DNA of 64,000 nucleotides. Origin: Blautia obeum ATCC 29174 (GTDB lineage Bacteria > Bacillota > Clostridia > Lachnospirales > Lachnospiraceae). Positions 43,087 through 52,520 of this stretch are shown in pieces. Under the pieces are notes generated by a model that saw only the letters and a list, made by a program, of their open reading frames with translations, made no database searches and was not told the origin of the DNA. Position 1 is the stretch's first letter; each line of letters begins with the position of its first letter. The translations under genes and the position numbers were made by a program. The DNA lies in the NCBI RefSeq assembly GCF_025147765.1, contig NZ_CP102265.1:3585957-3649956 (forward strand), given 5' to 3'.

Positions 43087-43422
43087 GTCAATGGTTACAG
43101 CGGCGAATGGTTGTATCATTATCTGACATTTTTTATAAATTTCATCTGTTTTCTATTATTTCAGCAATGGTTTTGTCTCGCACGTAGTAATGTTTTCATC
43201 ACGCGTACATATGTCTTTTACATTCGCCGATTTCACAACACTTATCCACATCTTCACAAAACAATTTTCATAGGAATCCCATTTTCCTCTACTACTTCAC
43301 ATATCTCCTGCACTTCATCCTCCCCGTCCACGGCTCTTCTTTTACTTTTTATACTTTTCACATCTCCAATATGTATATTTTGCTTATAATTATGCATAGT
43401 ATATTTCTACATTTTTATTTTT
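43087..43422. other. Gap before the response regulator
   Basis: No convincing gene. AT-rich, with one perfect DnaA box TTATCCACA at 43242-43250. Confidence 0.4.
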
Positions 43423-44043
43423 TCAACGATGCTTATAGTAAAAAACAGCTACTTGTGTACGGTCACGGAGCTGCAATTTATCCAGAATTGCGCTCAGATA
43501 ATTTCTCACTGTCCCTTCTCCCAGGTACATTTCCGCAGCAATTTCCTTATTGCTGTATCCATTTGCAACCAGACGGATGATTTCCTTTTCTTTTTCATTA
43601 ATTTCACAGACACTATAATCAAAATTTTCCTTCTTTTGAATCAAATCCGGTATTTTAGACACAATTTCCTGTCCAAATACAGTTTGCCCGGAATACACTG
43701 CTCTCAATGCCGGCAAAATGCTTGCATAATCCTGTTTCAGCAGATACCCTTTTGCTCCCAGGCGTAACGCTTTCACAATATATTCATCATCAAGGAACGT
43801 TGTAAGAAGCAATATATTAGCCTTTGCGTCTGCTTTTAATATTTCAGCTGAAGCCTCGAGTCCATTCATATTCTTCATTCGAATATCCATTAACAAGACA
43901 TCTGGCTTATATTCTGCATACAGGCATACCGCATCTCTGCCATCGGACCCTGTTGCCAGCACCTGTACGTCTTCATTCACTTCAAGGATTGTTTTCAAAG
44001 CCGCTGTAACCAGGCAGTCATCATCTACTATCACTATTTTCAT
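43423..44043 (-). CDS. NarL/LuxR-type response regulator
   Basis: 206 residues. Receiver domain with DDDCLV, phospho-acceptor Asp in DVLLMDIRMKNM, and Lys in YLLKQD; C-terminal LuxR helix-turn-helix (INEKEKEIIRLVANGYSNKE; GEGTVRNYLSAILDKL). Its gene is 25 bp after the kinase gene. Likely target: the divergent ABC exporter, whose promoter region carries GTGACA palindromes. Confidence 0.95.
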   Translation of the reverse strand: MKIVIVDDDCLVTAALKTILEVNEDVQVLATGSDGRDAVCLYAEYKPDVLLMDIRMKNMNGLEASAEILKADAKANILLLTTFLDDEYIVKALRLGAKGYLLKQDYASILPALRAVYSGQTVFGQEIVSKIPDLIQKKENFDYSVCEINEKEKEIIRLVANGYSNKEIAAEMYLGEGTVRNYLSAILDKLQLRDRTQVAVFYYKHR

Positions 44044-44068
44044 TTCCTGTAAATCCTCATTTTTTCTG

Positions 44069-45157
44069 CTATTCTGCTCTATTTTGTTTCGGAATCACAA
44101 CAAAAATACGGAATCCTTTTTCGCCATTGATCTGGAGATTTCCATTCAATGTATTTACACGTTCCTGCATATTTTTCAATCCGATTCCTGTTGTATTTTT
44201 GTCATAATCTGCGCAGCCTTTTCCATTATCTTCAATGCATAGCTGATATATTGCCGGATGCTCTCTCATAATAATTTTAATCTGTGTCGCAGAACTATAT
44301 TTCATAGCATTCGATATAGCTTCTTTTACAATGCTGATAAAACAATATTTTATTTCTCTGGGTATTATTTCGGACATATCGTATTCAAATTCTACATTTT
44401 CTATCTTTATGTCCGTTATAATCCCCTTTATTGTTTCTTGAAGATTCACTGCATCATCATGAAGATCATGCACACTTGAGCGGATACTATCCATGGCAGA
44501 ATTAAGTGAATTATCCAGCCCTTTTAAAAGACTATCCAGATTCTGATCCTTATTTATGGCTCTGGCGGCCCCGGTTAGCAGAATCGTTCTAGACAGCACA
44601 TGTCCCACATTATCATGGATTTCTCTTGCAATTCGATTTCTTTCACGAAGCGTTGCTGCATAAATTTCGGAATTCTGTTTTTCTGCCAGCGCCTTATTTT
44701 TTTCTGACAAAAGAAGTGCTTTTTCTTCTCCTGAATCCACAGTTTTTCGTAATTCAATGTCCATTTTATCGTACTTATAAGTTTTCTTTTCCAATATAGC
44801 CGCAAGCAGACATCCAACCACATATTTTGCCATTATTTCTATGTGCATATCCCCATATTTCCCCAGCAGAATTACCCCTGCCATACTTATGGCCAGTCCC
44901 ATCTGCCAGTTTATTTCTTTTATCAGTGCATATATCAGAATCGGATAAAACATTTCTATTTCTGGCACTACAAGTGCCATTAAAGCAAATACTGTACAAA
45001 CCAAAACTTTTGTACTTTTTCCATGTATGAAATAGATTCCGCAAATCAGGATTACCGCCCAGAGAATCGCAAAAATCAGCGTCCTGTCAGGTTCTTTCCA
45101 CAAAAGGACTATCAGACTATATATAAACAGTAGTCCCATATCCTGAAAATATCCCAT
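44069..45157 (-). CDS. Sensor histidine kinase (NarX/DesK type)
   Basis: 362 residues. Residues 1-120 hold five or six membrane helices with hardly any outside loops. HisKA_3 dimer domain with the phospho-His in RNRIAREIHDNVGHVLSRTI; ATPase domain with DNGKG and GIGLKNMQERV. The lack of an outside sensor domain suggests it senses membrane state or a membrane-inserted molecule, as in exporter-linked systems (inference). Operon with the response regulator. Confidence 0.94.
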   Translation of the reverse strand: MGYFQDMGLLFIYSLIVLLWKEPDRTLIFAILWAVILICGIYFIHGKSTKVLVCTVFALMALVVPEIEMFYPILIYALIKEINWQMGLAISMAGVILLGKYGDMHIEIMAKYVVGCLLAAILEKKTYKYDKMDIELRKTVDSGEEKALLLSEKNKALAEKQNSEIYAATLRERNRIAREIHDNVGHVLSRTILLTGAARAINKDQNLDSLLKGLDNSLNSAMDSIRSSVHDLHDDAVNLQETIKGIITDIKIENVEFEYDMSEIIPREIKYCFISIVKEAISNAMKYSSATQIKIIMREHPAIYQLCIEDNGKGCADYDKNTTGIGLKNMQERVNTLNGNLQINGEKGFRIFVVIPKQNRAE

Positions 45158-45268
45158 ATTCCTCCATTCTAAAGGTTTCTGTAAAGAATTTATTCTCTTT
45201 CATTGCCTGTCTTTTATTATGTTTTTCTTTTACATATTTATAATATAACACATTCCAGTATATTCAAA

Positions 45269-45366
45269 GTGACAAATGTCACCTCTCCATTTTTGTCTCC
45301 ATTCCGTGACAAATGGTTACTGTTCACTCCGTTCAGTGACAAATGTCATCCTTTTTCTGTGACATC
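45269..45366. promoter_or_regulatory. GTGACA-type operators before the ABC exporter
   Basis: GTGACAAATGTCAC (45269-45282, perfect palindrome), GTGACAAATGGTTAC (45306-45320), GTGACAAATGTCAT (45336-45349) and a half site TGTGACATCC (45358). They lie between the divergent kinase and exporter genes, the last just upstream of the exporter's -35 box. Confidence 0.75.
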
Positions 45367-45372
45367 CTGCAC

Positions 45373-45401
45373 TTGGTATTTCACACAATTTATCTTATAG
45401 T
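45373..45401 (+). promoter_or_regulatory. Promoter of the ABC exporter
   Basis: TTGGTA (45373-45378), 17-bp spacer, TATAGT (45396-45401). Weak -35 box, consistent with activation by the regulator bound upstream. Confidence 0.6.
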
Positions 45402-45498
45402 ATAGTCAGGAAGAAACACTTGTCTGCTTCCGGTATTTATGCATATCTGCCCCTGTCAGATACTCATGATTTAAACTTTTTGTATGGAAGGAGTTATT

Positions 45499-46428
45499 AT
45501 GATTCATATAGAAAATCTGGTAAAAAGATATGGTGATCTGGTTGCTCTGAATCATCTGAATCTCGATATTCATGAAGGAGAGATTTTTGGTCTGCTTGGC
45601 CCTAACGGTTCCGGAAAAACAACCGCGATCAACTGTCTCCTCTCTCTTTTAAAATATGACAAAGGAACGATCGAAGTCTTTGGCCAGCCTATGACCCCTG
45701 AGAGTTATCAGGTCAAACAGCAGATTGGCATTGTTTTGCAGAATGTCGCTGTTTTTGACGAATTGACAGTATATGAAAATATCGATTATTTCTGCGGTTT
45801 ATATGTTTCTGATAAAAAACGTCGCAAAGAACTGGTCAATGAGGCAATTCAGTTTGTCGGGCTCGAAGATTACTGTAAAACCCGCCCCGGGAAACTTTCT
45901 GGCGGTCTGCTGCGACGGCTGAATATTGCTTGCGGTATCGCTCACAAGCCTCGTCTGATCATTATGGATGAGCCTACCGTTGCAGTTGATCCGCAAAGCC
46001 GTAATAAAATTCTCGAAGGTATCCAGAAACTGAACGAACAGGGTTCCACTATCATTTATACTTCCCACTACATGGAGGAAGTAGAACAGATCTGTACCCG
46101 CATCGCAATTATGGACCACGGACGGGTAATTGCATCCGGAACCACTGAGGAACTGAAGAAAATGATCAAAACAGGCGAAACGATCACAGTGGAAGCAATT
46201 CTTCTCGAAGAAAAACACCTTCAGGATATCAGGAATCTTTCTCATGTTTTTGATGTGCATTATGAAAATCAGATTCTCTCTCTCCGCTGCACAGGTGCTC
46301 AGCATAATCTGATTCGTCTTCTGAACTACCTTCAGAGTCAGGACATTACTTTTGGAAGAGTCTTTTCCGAACTTCCAACTCTGAATGATGTCTTTCTGGA
46401 GATTACAGGAAAACAACTTCGTGATTAA
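45499..46428 (+). CDS. ABC transporter ATP-binding protein (ABC-2 type)
   Basis: 309 residues from the ATG at 45499 (GGAAGGAG 5 bases upstream; MIHIENLVKRYGD); an ATG five codons earlier overlaps the site. Walker A GPNGSGKTTA, signature SGGLLRRLN (instead of SGGQ), Walker B LIIMDEPT, H-loop SHYMEE. DrrA/NatA-like with a C-terminal extension. Forms an exporter with the next two permeases; cargo unknown (drug, lipid or peptide). Confidence 0.95.
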   Translation: MIHIENLVKRYGDLVALNHLNLDIHEGEIFGLLGPNGSGKTTAINCLLSLLKYDKGTIEVFGQPMTPESYQVKQQIGIVLQNVAVFDELTVYENIDYFCGLYVSDKKRRKELVNEAIQFVGLEDYCKTRPGKLSGGLLRRLNIACGIAHKPRLIIMDEPTVAVDPQSRNKILEGIQKLNEQGSTIIYTSHYMEEVEQICTRIAIMDHGRVIASGTTEELKKMIKTGETITVEAILLEEKHLQDIRNLSHVFDVHYENQILSLRCTGAQHNLIRLLNYLQSQDITFGRVFSELPTLNDVFLEITGKQLRD

Positions 46429-46481
46429 TATTTGTGTATATTTATACATAAATATGCATAAATTCACAGAAAGGATTTTTT

Positions 46482-47606
46482 ATGCTGCATTTAATAAAGT
46501 ATAATCTTCTGGTTAAATTACGTAACTTTAATATGACCTTCTGGCCGCTTGTTTTTCCTCTGATTCTTGGTACCTTCTTCTTTTTTGCATTTGGAAACCT
46601 GAATGATGCAGATTTTGAGACCGTTCAGGTAGCTATGGTGCAGGAAACCAGCCCTAATCCACTGTTCAGCTTTTACATAGACCAGGTTAAAAAAAGTAAT
46701 TCAGATCTTCTGAACATTCAGGAGATGGATGAATCTGCAGCGCTTACTGCTTTAAAAAACAAGGAAATCTCTGGTATCTATTACAATGAAATGACTCCGT
46801 CTCTGACAGTTAATACACATGGCATTCCGGAAAGTATCCTTCAGTCTGTTCTGGAAAGTTACAATAACAACCTGCACACGATACAGAATATCCTGAAAAA
46901 ACATCCTTCCGGAATTCTGGAAGGACTTTCACAGATGACAGATACCCGCGATCTTGTACAGGAACTTTCCCTGGGTGGAAAAACGATCGATGGTAATTCG
47001 CAGTTTTTTTACGCTCTGATCGCCATGGCGTGCCTGTATGGATGTTTTATCGGCTTTGGCGCCGCGATCACGTTACAGGCCAATTTAACAGCTCTGGCGA
47101 CAAGACGTTGTGTTACTCCCACCCATAAACTCAAACTGATTTTATCCGAGCAGATTACTTCCTTTCTGCTCGGATATACCGATGTAATTATTTTACTCAT
47201 TTATCTCAGTATCATGCTGAAACTGGATTTTCAGGGACAAATAGGAAAAATGCTTATCATTTCACTGTTCGGAAGCCTGATCGGTGTTTCTGTGGGGCTG
47301 TTTGTCGGAAGTCTCGGCAAACTGAGTGAAGGTATAAAAGTTGCTGTTATCCTTGCGATTTCCATGGTCTGCAGTTTTCTTGCAGGACTCATGAACAGTA
47401 ACATGAAAGATCTCGTAGAAAAACATGCTCCGATCATCAACCGCATCAATCCTGCTGCCCTGATTTCAGATGCATTTTACTGTATCAATGTTTACAATGA
47501 TACAGCTCGCTATTACCGCAATCTTGTCACACTTGCAGTTATGAGCGCTGCTTTTGTTATGGCTTCATTTTTACTGATCAGGAGGAATCGCTATGACAGT
47601 ATTTAA
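46482..47606 (+). CDS. ABC-2 type permease 1
   Basis: 374 residues. One helix near residues 20-38, an external domain (about 40-165), then five to six helices from 170 to 370, as in YhgE/ABC-2 membrane proteins. AGAAAGGA before ATG. Overlaps the next permease by 14 bp. Confidence 0.88.
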   Translation: MLHLIKYNLLVKLRNFNMTFWPLVFPLILGTFFFFAFGNLNDADFETVQVAMVQETSPNPLFSFYIDQVKKSNSDLLNIQEMDESAALTALKNKEISGIYYNEMTPSLTVNTHGIPESILQSVLESYNNNLHTIQNILKKHPSGILEGLSQMTDTRDLVQELSLGGKTIDGNSQFFYALIAMACLYGCFIGFGAAITLQANLTALATRRCVTPTHKLKLILSEQITSFLLGYTDVIILLIYLSIMLKLDFQGQIGKMLIISLFGSLIGVSVGLFVGSLGKLSEGIKVAVILAISMVCSFLAGLMNSNMKDLVEKHAPIINRINPAALISDAFYCINVYNDTARYYRNLVTLAVMSAAFVMASFLLIRRNRYDSI

Positions 47607-48741
47607 AGGCTATATGAAAATATTAAAAAAGAATATCGGTCTGGTGATCATATATCTGGTTATTTTTTTCTCCGTTGCCATGGCTCTTCAGGCAGCTGCC
47701 AGCAAAGAGCATCTGGAAGATTTTGAAAAAGCGCGAGTGGATATTGCCGTTGCAGATAATGATCAGAGTACTCTTTCTCATGCTTTAACAGACTATCTCA
47801 AAACAATCCATAATGTTTCTGAGATTTCCAGTGATCCTTCTGTTATGCAGGAAGAGCTTTTTTACAGAAATGCAGAATATATTGTACAGATTCCAAAAGA
47901 TTTCTATAAAACTTGCATTGTACAGGATAGCCCGATTTCCGTCACAAAGATTCCCGGATCCTATACTTCATTTTATGTAGACCAGCAGATCAATGCATGG
48001 CTGAATAATGTGCGCACATACATTGCTTCTGGTTTTTCTCAGAAAGAAGCTGCAAAAGCCGCTCTGGAACAGCCTTCCTCCAGGGTTTCCATGTATCAGG
48101 ACACCGAAACCACTTCCGAAACACCGGCATATACCTATTATTTCCGTTATGTTCCCTATCTGTTTCTGGCTGTTCTGTGCTATTCCATGGGCTATATTCT
48201 TCTTGCTTTTCAGAAAGAAGATATCCAGAAACGTATGCAGGCTTCATCCGTTTCCATTCGCCGGCAGAACCTTGAAGGACTGCTTGCCATGTTTACGATC
48301 GGAGTCGGTTTATGGCTGATCGCCGTCACAGGTGCAATTGTCATGTATCAAAAAGATCTCCTGGCTTCCGGTGTTCTGACCTATTATCTCCTGAATACCT
48401 TTGTGATGATGATGGTCTCGCTGTCTCTGTCTTATCTGCTCGGACTTTTTGTAAAAAACAGCAACATGCTCAATGGACTTTCCAATATTATTTCTCTTGG
48501 CATGTGCTTTTTGTCCGGTGTTTTTGTACCAATGAGTGTTATGGATAAAAAAGTACTTAAAATAGCACAGTTTCTTCCAGTCTACTGGTATGAGGACATC
48601 AATGAAACGCTCGCCAGATATCATAGCGTTTCCGGCAATATTGCCACAGATATCTGGAAATCTCTGGGAATCGAAGTTATGTTTGCTCTGGCATTTGTTT
48701 CTGTCATTCTGGCTCTTTCGAAATATAAACGACAGAAGTAG
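47593..48741 (+). CDS. ABC-2 type permease 2
   Basis: 382 residues. Same layout as permease 1: first helix 13-32, external domain, then six helices. AGGAGG lies in the end of the previous gene, so translation is coupled. Two different half-size permeases with one ATPase are typical of bacteriocin/lantibiotic or antibiotic exporters under kinase control. Confidence 0.88.
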   Translation: MTVFKGYMKILKKNIGLVIIYLVIFFSVAMALQAAASKEHLEDFEKARVDIAVADNDQSTLSHALTDYLKTIHNVSEISSDPSVMQEELFYRNAEYIVQIPKDFYKTCIVQDSPISVTKIPGSYTSFYVDQQINAWLNNVRTYIASGFSQKEAAKAALEQPSSRVSMYQDTETTSETPAYTYYFRYVPYLFLAVLCYSMGYILLAFQKEDIQKRMQASSVSIRRQNLEGLLAMFTIGVGLWLIAVTGAIVMYQKDLLASGVLTYYLLNTFVMMMVSLSLSYLLGLFVKNSNMLNGLSNIISLGMCFLSGVFVPMSVMDKKVLKIAQFLPVYWYEDINETLARYHSVSGNIATDIWKSLGIEVMFALAFVSVILALSKYKRQK

Positions 48742-48873
48742 GGAAATGTACCCTCACTTCTCCAGAAAAAAAGAACTCCTGCTCTTGTGTTATTCATCAC
48801 ATTTTACTGTGAAAATCAACATAAGCATGAGTTCTTTCTTTTATCTTTTTTTCAAGTCGAACAGTCAACTCTG

Positions 48874-49827
48874 TCAGAAGAAGATTCCAACCTGCTCCAG
48901 AAACTGTTCCGGCACTTCCACATGTGGAAAATGCTTAGTTTCTTTAAGTGTTACAGCTTCAACAGACGGATTGACGTTCTTATATGCTTCTACGATCGCT
49001 TCTCCATTGTTCTCAGCTTCACCTTCAACAATATAAAGACTGTTATCGATTTCTTTCAGTCCACGGGTAATATCAATATTCATATATTTAGATGCTTTAT
49101 TTGCATAAACATTCTTTGCATAACAGCCGCCTCTGTGCGCTGCCTCATAATATGCATCCTGCAGGTCTCTGTCCGGATGGAACGGATCAAATGCATAATT
49201 CTCAATGAATTCGTTATTAACAGCATCTCTTGATACGACCATGTGATAAACCAATGTTCCAAACACCGGAATTTCCAGACATCTGCGGAGAAGTTTTTCT
49301 TTCTTTCCAGGCATCTGTTTCAGACTTGAAAGACTGACCGGATTTACCATCATAATCTTGTTGAACAGATCTTTTTCATTGTGACATGCCATCACAACAA
49401 AAGATACTGCATATCCGTTCACGATAACATCTGTCTTCTTTCCGATCACATTTTTAATAAAATCGCAGATAGCCTGTACATAAACAAAGTTTGTATAAGT
49501 TATTCCTGACTTCTCAGAACGTCCGCATCCCGGAAGATCCAGGTTATAGACCGTATGTTCCAGTGCAAGATCATCCTCGATCTTACCCCACTCATATCCG
49601 GAACCACCCGGAAGCATATCATGGATCAAAAGGATCGGGCTTCCTTTGCCCTTTTTTGTATAATAAATATCACCAAAGCGCCAATGATAATAGTTTCTTA
49701 CATCAGTGTCCAGCATTTCCTTCAGACAGGCGGATGCTGCGATCACTTTATTTATAATATGAATAGTGGCAGTTGTTGTCATAACCAGTGCTGCTGCAGT
49801 CAGCAGACGTTTGCTGTGTTTCTTCAT
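48874..49827 (-). CDS. Alpha/beta-hydrolase-fold protein without the nucleophile Ser
   Basis: 317 residues. An N-terminal membrane anchor or uncleaved signal (residues 7-28). The fold is clear: LLIHDMLPGGSGYEW (oxyanion loop), LDLPGCGRSEK, and the catalytic His in KHFPHVEVPEQF. The nucleophile elbow, normally G-x-S-x-G, reads VNGYAVSF, with Ala at the Ser place. So it may bind rather than hydrolyse, or use an unusual residue. Related genes are found in Lachnospiraceae as lone units. GGAGGT before ATG. Confidence 0.75.
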   Translation of the reverse strand: MKKHSKRLLTAAALVMTTTATIHIINKVIAASACLKEMLDTDVRNYYHWRFGDIYYTKKGKGSPILLIHDMLPGGSGYEWGKIEDDLALEHTVYNLDLPGCGRSEKSGITYTNFVYVQAICDFIKNVIGKKTDVIVNGYAVSFVVMACHNEKDLFNKIMMVNPVSLSSLKQMPGKKEKLLRRCLEIPVFGTLVYHMVVSRDAVNNEFIENYAFDPFHPDRDLQDAYYEAAHRGGCYAKNVYANKASKYMNIDITRGLKEIDNSLYIVEGEAENNGEAIVEAYKNVNPSVEAVTLKETKHFPHVEVPEQFLEQVGIFF

Positions 49828-49893
49828 GTTCTACCTCCCTTTTTCCATCACCTGAATATCTATATTATACGATAAAAAAGGTCTTTTTACAAT

Positions 49894-50919
49894 CTATAAC
49901 AGAGAAAGAAGTTTCTCTACATCTTCCATTCTGGTTGCCCAGCTGGTTGCAAATCGGACTACCGTATGTGTATCATCCTTCTTCTCCCAGAAGCTGAACT
50001 GGACATCTTTTTTTAATTCTTCCATCTTACGGTTCTCCAGAACTACAAACTGCTGATTAGTAGGTGAATCTATGTAAAATGTATATCCTTTTTCTTTCAG
50101 GCCCTCTTTAAGAACGGCGGCTGTTTCGATAGCATTTTTACCAATTTCAAGATAAAGATCATCTGTAAAAAGCGCATCAAACTGCACCCCCGTAAGTCTG
50201 CCTTTTGCAAGCAGGGCTCCATGCTGTTTGACTCTTGTAAGAAAATGCTTTGGCATACTGTCTCCGGTAAACACAACAGCTTCTCCGCATAAAGCACCCG
50301 CCTTGGTTCCTCCGATATAAAATACATCACAGAGTTTCGCAATGTCCTGTAAAGTCACATCTGTTTCTTTGCTGACCAGTCCATAGATCAGTCTGGCCCC
50401 ATCCATAAAAAGCGGAAGCTTATATTCTCTGCACACTGCTGAAATTTCTGTCAGTTCTTTCTTTGTATACAGGGTTCCATACTCTGTTGGATGGGAAATA
50501 TAAACCAATCCCGGAAATACCATATGCTCATGATTCTCATCTCCGTAAAAAGTCTCAACCAGATTCTTAAGATCCGCCACACGGATCTTGCCATTCTTTT
50601 CCGGAAGTGTCAGGACTTTATGACCGGTAAATTCAATCGCACCGGCTTCATGTGTACTGACATGTCCCGTCTGAGCCGCTACAACGCCCTCATACGGCTG
50701 TAACATCGTATCAATGACAATCTGATTGGTCTGCGTGCCGCCTGTCAGTAAAAAGACTTCTGCGTCCTCACAGCCACATGCCTTCTTGATCTTTTCTTTT
50801 GCTTCTTCACAGTAATGGTCGGTTCCATATCCAGGAAGCTGCTCCATATTGGTATCGATCAGGTGCTGAAGGACTTTTTCGTGTGCCCCTTCTGAATAAT
50901 CATTTACAAAATATAACAT
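49894..50919 (-). CDS. Threonine aldolase-family PLP enzyme
   Basis: 341 residues. FVNDYSEGAHEKVL at the start, LLTGGTQTNQIV, ARLIYGL with the PLP Asp just before it (FMDGARL) and the Schiff-base Lys in YIGGTKAGAL. Fold type I; beta-eliminating lyase/low-specificity threonine aldolase, cleaving threonine to glycine and acetaldehyde. Single gene, followed by the alpha/beta-hydrolase gene. Confidence 0.9.
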   Translation of the reverse strand: MLYFVNDYSEGAHEKVLQHLIDTNMEQLPGYGTDHYCEEAKEKIKKACGCEDAEVFLLTGGTQTNQIVIDTMLQPYEGVVAAQTGHVSTHEAGAIEFTGHKVLTLPEKNGKIRVADLKNLVETFYGDENHEHMVFPGLVYISHPTEYGTLYTKKELTEISAVCREYKLPLFMDGARLIYGLVSKETDVTLQDIAKLCDVFYIGGTKAGALCGEAVVFTGDSMPKHFLTRVKQHGALLAKGRLTGVQFDALFTDDLYLEIGKNAIETAAVLKEGLKEKGYTFYIDSPTNQQFVVLENRKMEELKKDVQFSFWEKKDDTHTVVRFATSWATRMEDVEKLLSLL

Positions 50920-50999
50920 CTCTGATTCCTCGCTTATTATAAAATCGACTCTATTTTATCACCAGGAAGATTTTTTTACCACTAACAAACAAAAAAATA

Positions 51000-51020
51000 C
51001 CCCGCGAGCAACTCGCGGGG
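51000..51020 (-). terminator. Terminator of the Gld-type operon
   Basis: CCCCGCGAG-CAA-CTCGCGGGG, followed on the minus strand by TATTTTTTTG. Confidence 0.92.
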
Positions 51021-51035
51021 CAGGTTCGTATAAAT

Positions 51036-52520
51036 TTAATTTTCTTCTGTAACTGTATCGGATGTACTTTCTTCGGCATCTTCCGTATCCGGATTCACCA
51101 TCTTCTGATAAGCTTCATCCAGATCTTTTACATTCATCTTGTTCACCAGATAAACTTTATCCTCAACTACCGCCGCATAGAAGTTTGTATCATATTCATA
51201 ATACTTCACCGTAGTTTCCTTTCCGTCTTTATCTTTAAAGATAAAGATATATGCCGGATCTCCTTCTGGAGTATACTCCTCAGTAAGACGTTCCTGTGCG
51301 GTCATGTTGATGAGTTTATTGTAGAAAGTCGTGAATGTGGATTCATCGAGGTCTTCGCCATCTAACTTGTAAGTTGTTGTAGTAGTCTCTTCCTCATCAT
51401 CAGAAGAACTTTCATCAGAGGAGTCTGTATCTGTGGTATCTTCATCTTCTGCCTTTACGGTTTCCGTTACAATGTTTATTGTATGATCTCCGTCTGCGCT
51501 CTGTACTTCCAGGGAATCCAGATCATTAACCGATACATAGCTTACTGTCAGGTTGTAGAAATCAGACATTGTACTGTCGAGGATATCTGTCAGAGAATCT
51601 TTCGTGATCGTGTAAACTTCTTTGCTGTCATCTACTTTCACATAACGGTCATCGCCGGTCTCATCTCCCACATAAATGGTAAGCGTCTTCTCTACCTTCT
51701 GTGTTTCCTGTTCATCCTCGGTATACTTCACAGTGATAACTGCATACGGATCGTCAAATCCATACTTGGAATCGTCGGTGCAGTTATAATCTACAAATTT
51801 ATCGTATGCCAGAGATCCGACTGCAGATGTTACAGTTCCTGCTTTTGTAGTATCTGCCTTCTCTGTAGTTTTACCATCAGACACATTCCAGAACAGATTG
51901 TCTGCATCCTGTGTAAGCTCATAACTATTCTCTTTATCTACTTTAACATCTGTGATCGTAGCTGATGTTACGGACGGGAATGTTCCACTCTCTGCGAAAT
52001 CATATAAAGTTCCCATAAATGGCTCTATTGATGTACTGGATACCAGATAAACATTATTATCGTCATCTGCTTTCTTCACATAATACTGATTATTTGAAGA
52101 TTCCATACCGACTTCAAGAGTCGTATCACCATCTGCAGTTGTCAGCGTAATCGTATTCTGTGGAGAATCCAGATCATACTGACTCATATCTTCCACATCG
52201 GAAATCTCCTGGTCAGCAGTCAGGGATGCAACTCCCTTGACTGCACTGTCAACCGTGTCCTGATTCACCGGAAAATTCGCATCAGATTTTTCTGTCCAGC
52301 TATCATCTTTTTTATCAAATTCTACTTCATTCTGGTCTGCGGTAAATGAAACTGCTGTTATATCATCTGCCTCCAGACTTACCAAATCTACGCTTGTGTC
52401 ATTCTCTTCAGTTTCTTTCTCTTCCTGTGAGGTAACATAAAAGTTTACGCCTTCATACGCTGCACACAGCACTCCCAATACGACTACTGCCGAAACCAGT
52501 TTGACTGTTTTTTTCTTCAT
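51036..52520 (-). CDS. DUF4340-family protein
   Basis: 494 residues. N-terminal membrane anchor (residues 4-24), then a long external part rich in Asp, Thr and Ser made of repeated beta segments (TITAVSFTADQNEVEF type), typical of DUF4340. An acidic insert (about 370-390) is low complexity. Last gene of a Gld-type ABC operon; abuts the GldG-like gene. Probably an exported partner of the transporter; function unknown. Confidence 0.85.
   Translation of the reverse strand: MKKKTVKLVSAVVVLGVLCAAYEGVNFYVTSQEEKETEENDTSVDLVSLEADDITAVSFTADQNEVEFDKKDDSWTEKSDANFPVNQDTVDSAVKGVASLTADQEISDVEDMSQYDLDSPQNTITLTTADGDTTLEVGMESSNNQYYVKKADDDNNVYLVSSTSIEPFMGTLYDFAESGTFPSVTSATITDVKVDKENSYELTQDADNLFWNVSDGKTTEKADTTKAGTVTSAVGSLAYDKFVDYNCTDDSKYGFDDPYAVITVKYTEDEQETQKVEKTLTIYVGDETGDDRYVKVDDSKEVYTITKDSLTDILDSTMSDFYNLTVSYVSVNDLDSLEVQSADGDHTINIVTETVKAEDEDTTDTDSSDESSSDDEEETTTTTYKLDGEDLDESTFTTFYNKLINMTAQERLTEEYTPEGDPAYIFIFKDKDGKETTVKYYEYDTNFYAAVVEDKVYLVNKMNVKDLDEAYQKMVNPDTEDAEESTSDTVTEEN

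Noticed and set aside
40908..43389. Several short open frames (LANAQTE..., MITCLLDAS...) in the parS repeat region
   Set aside because: They lie on the repeated hairpin elements, lack ribosome sites, change length and ends from copy to copy, and one A copy carries a one-base deletion. Best read as by-products of structured repeats.
45484..48741. A complete bacteriocin gene cluster
   Set aside because: Exporter and two-component genes are present, but no precursor peptide, modification enzyme or protease was found nearby.
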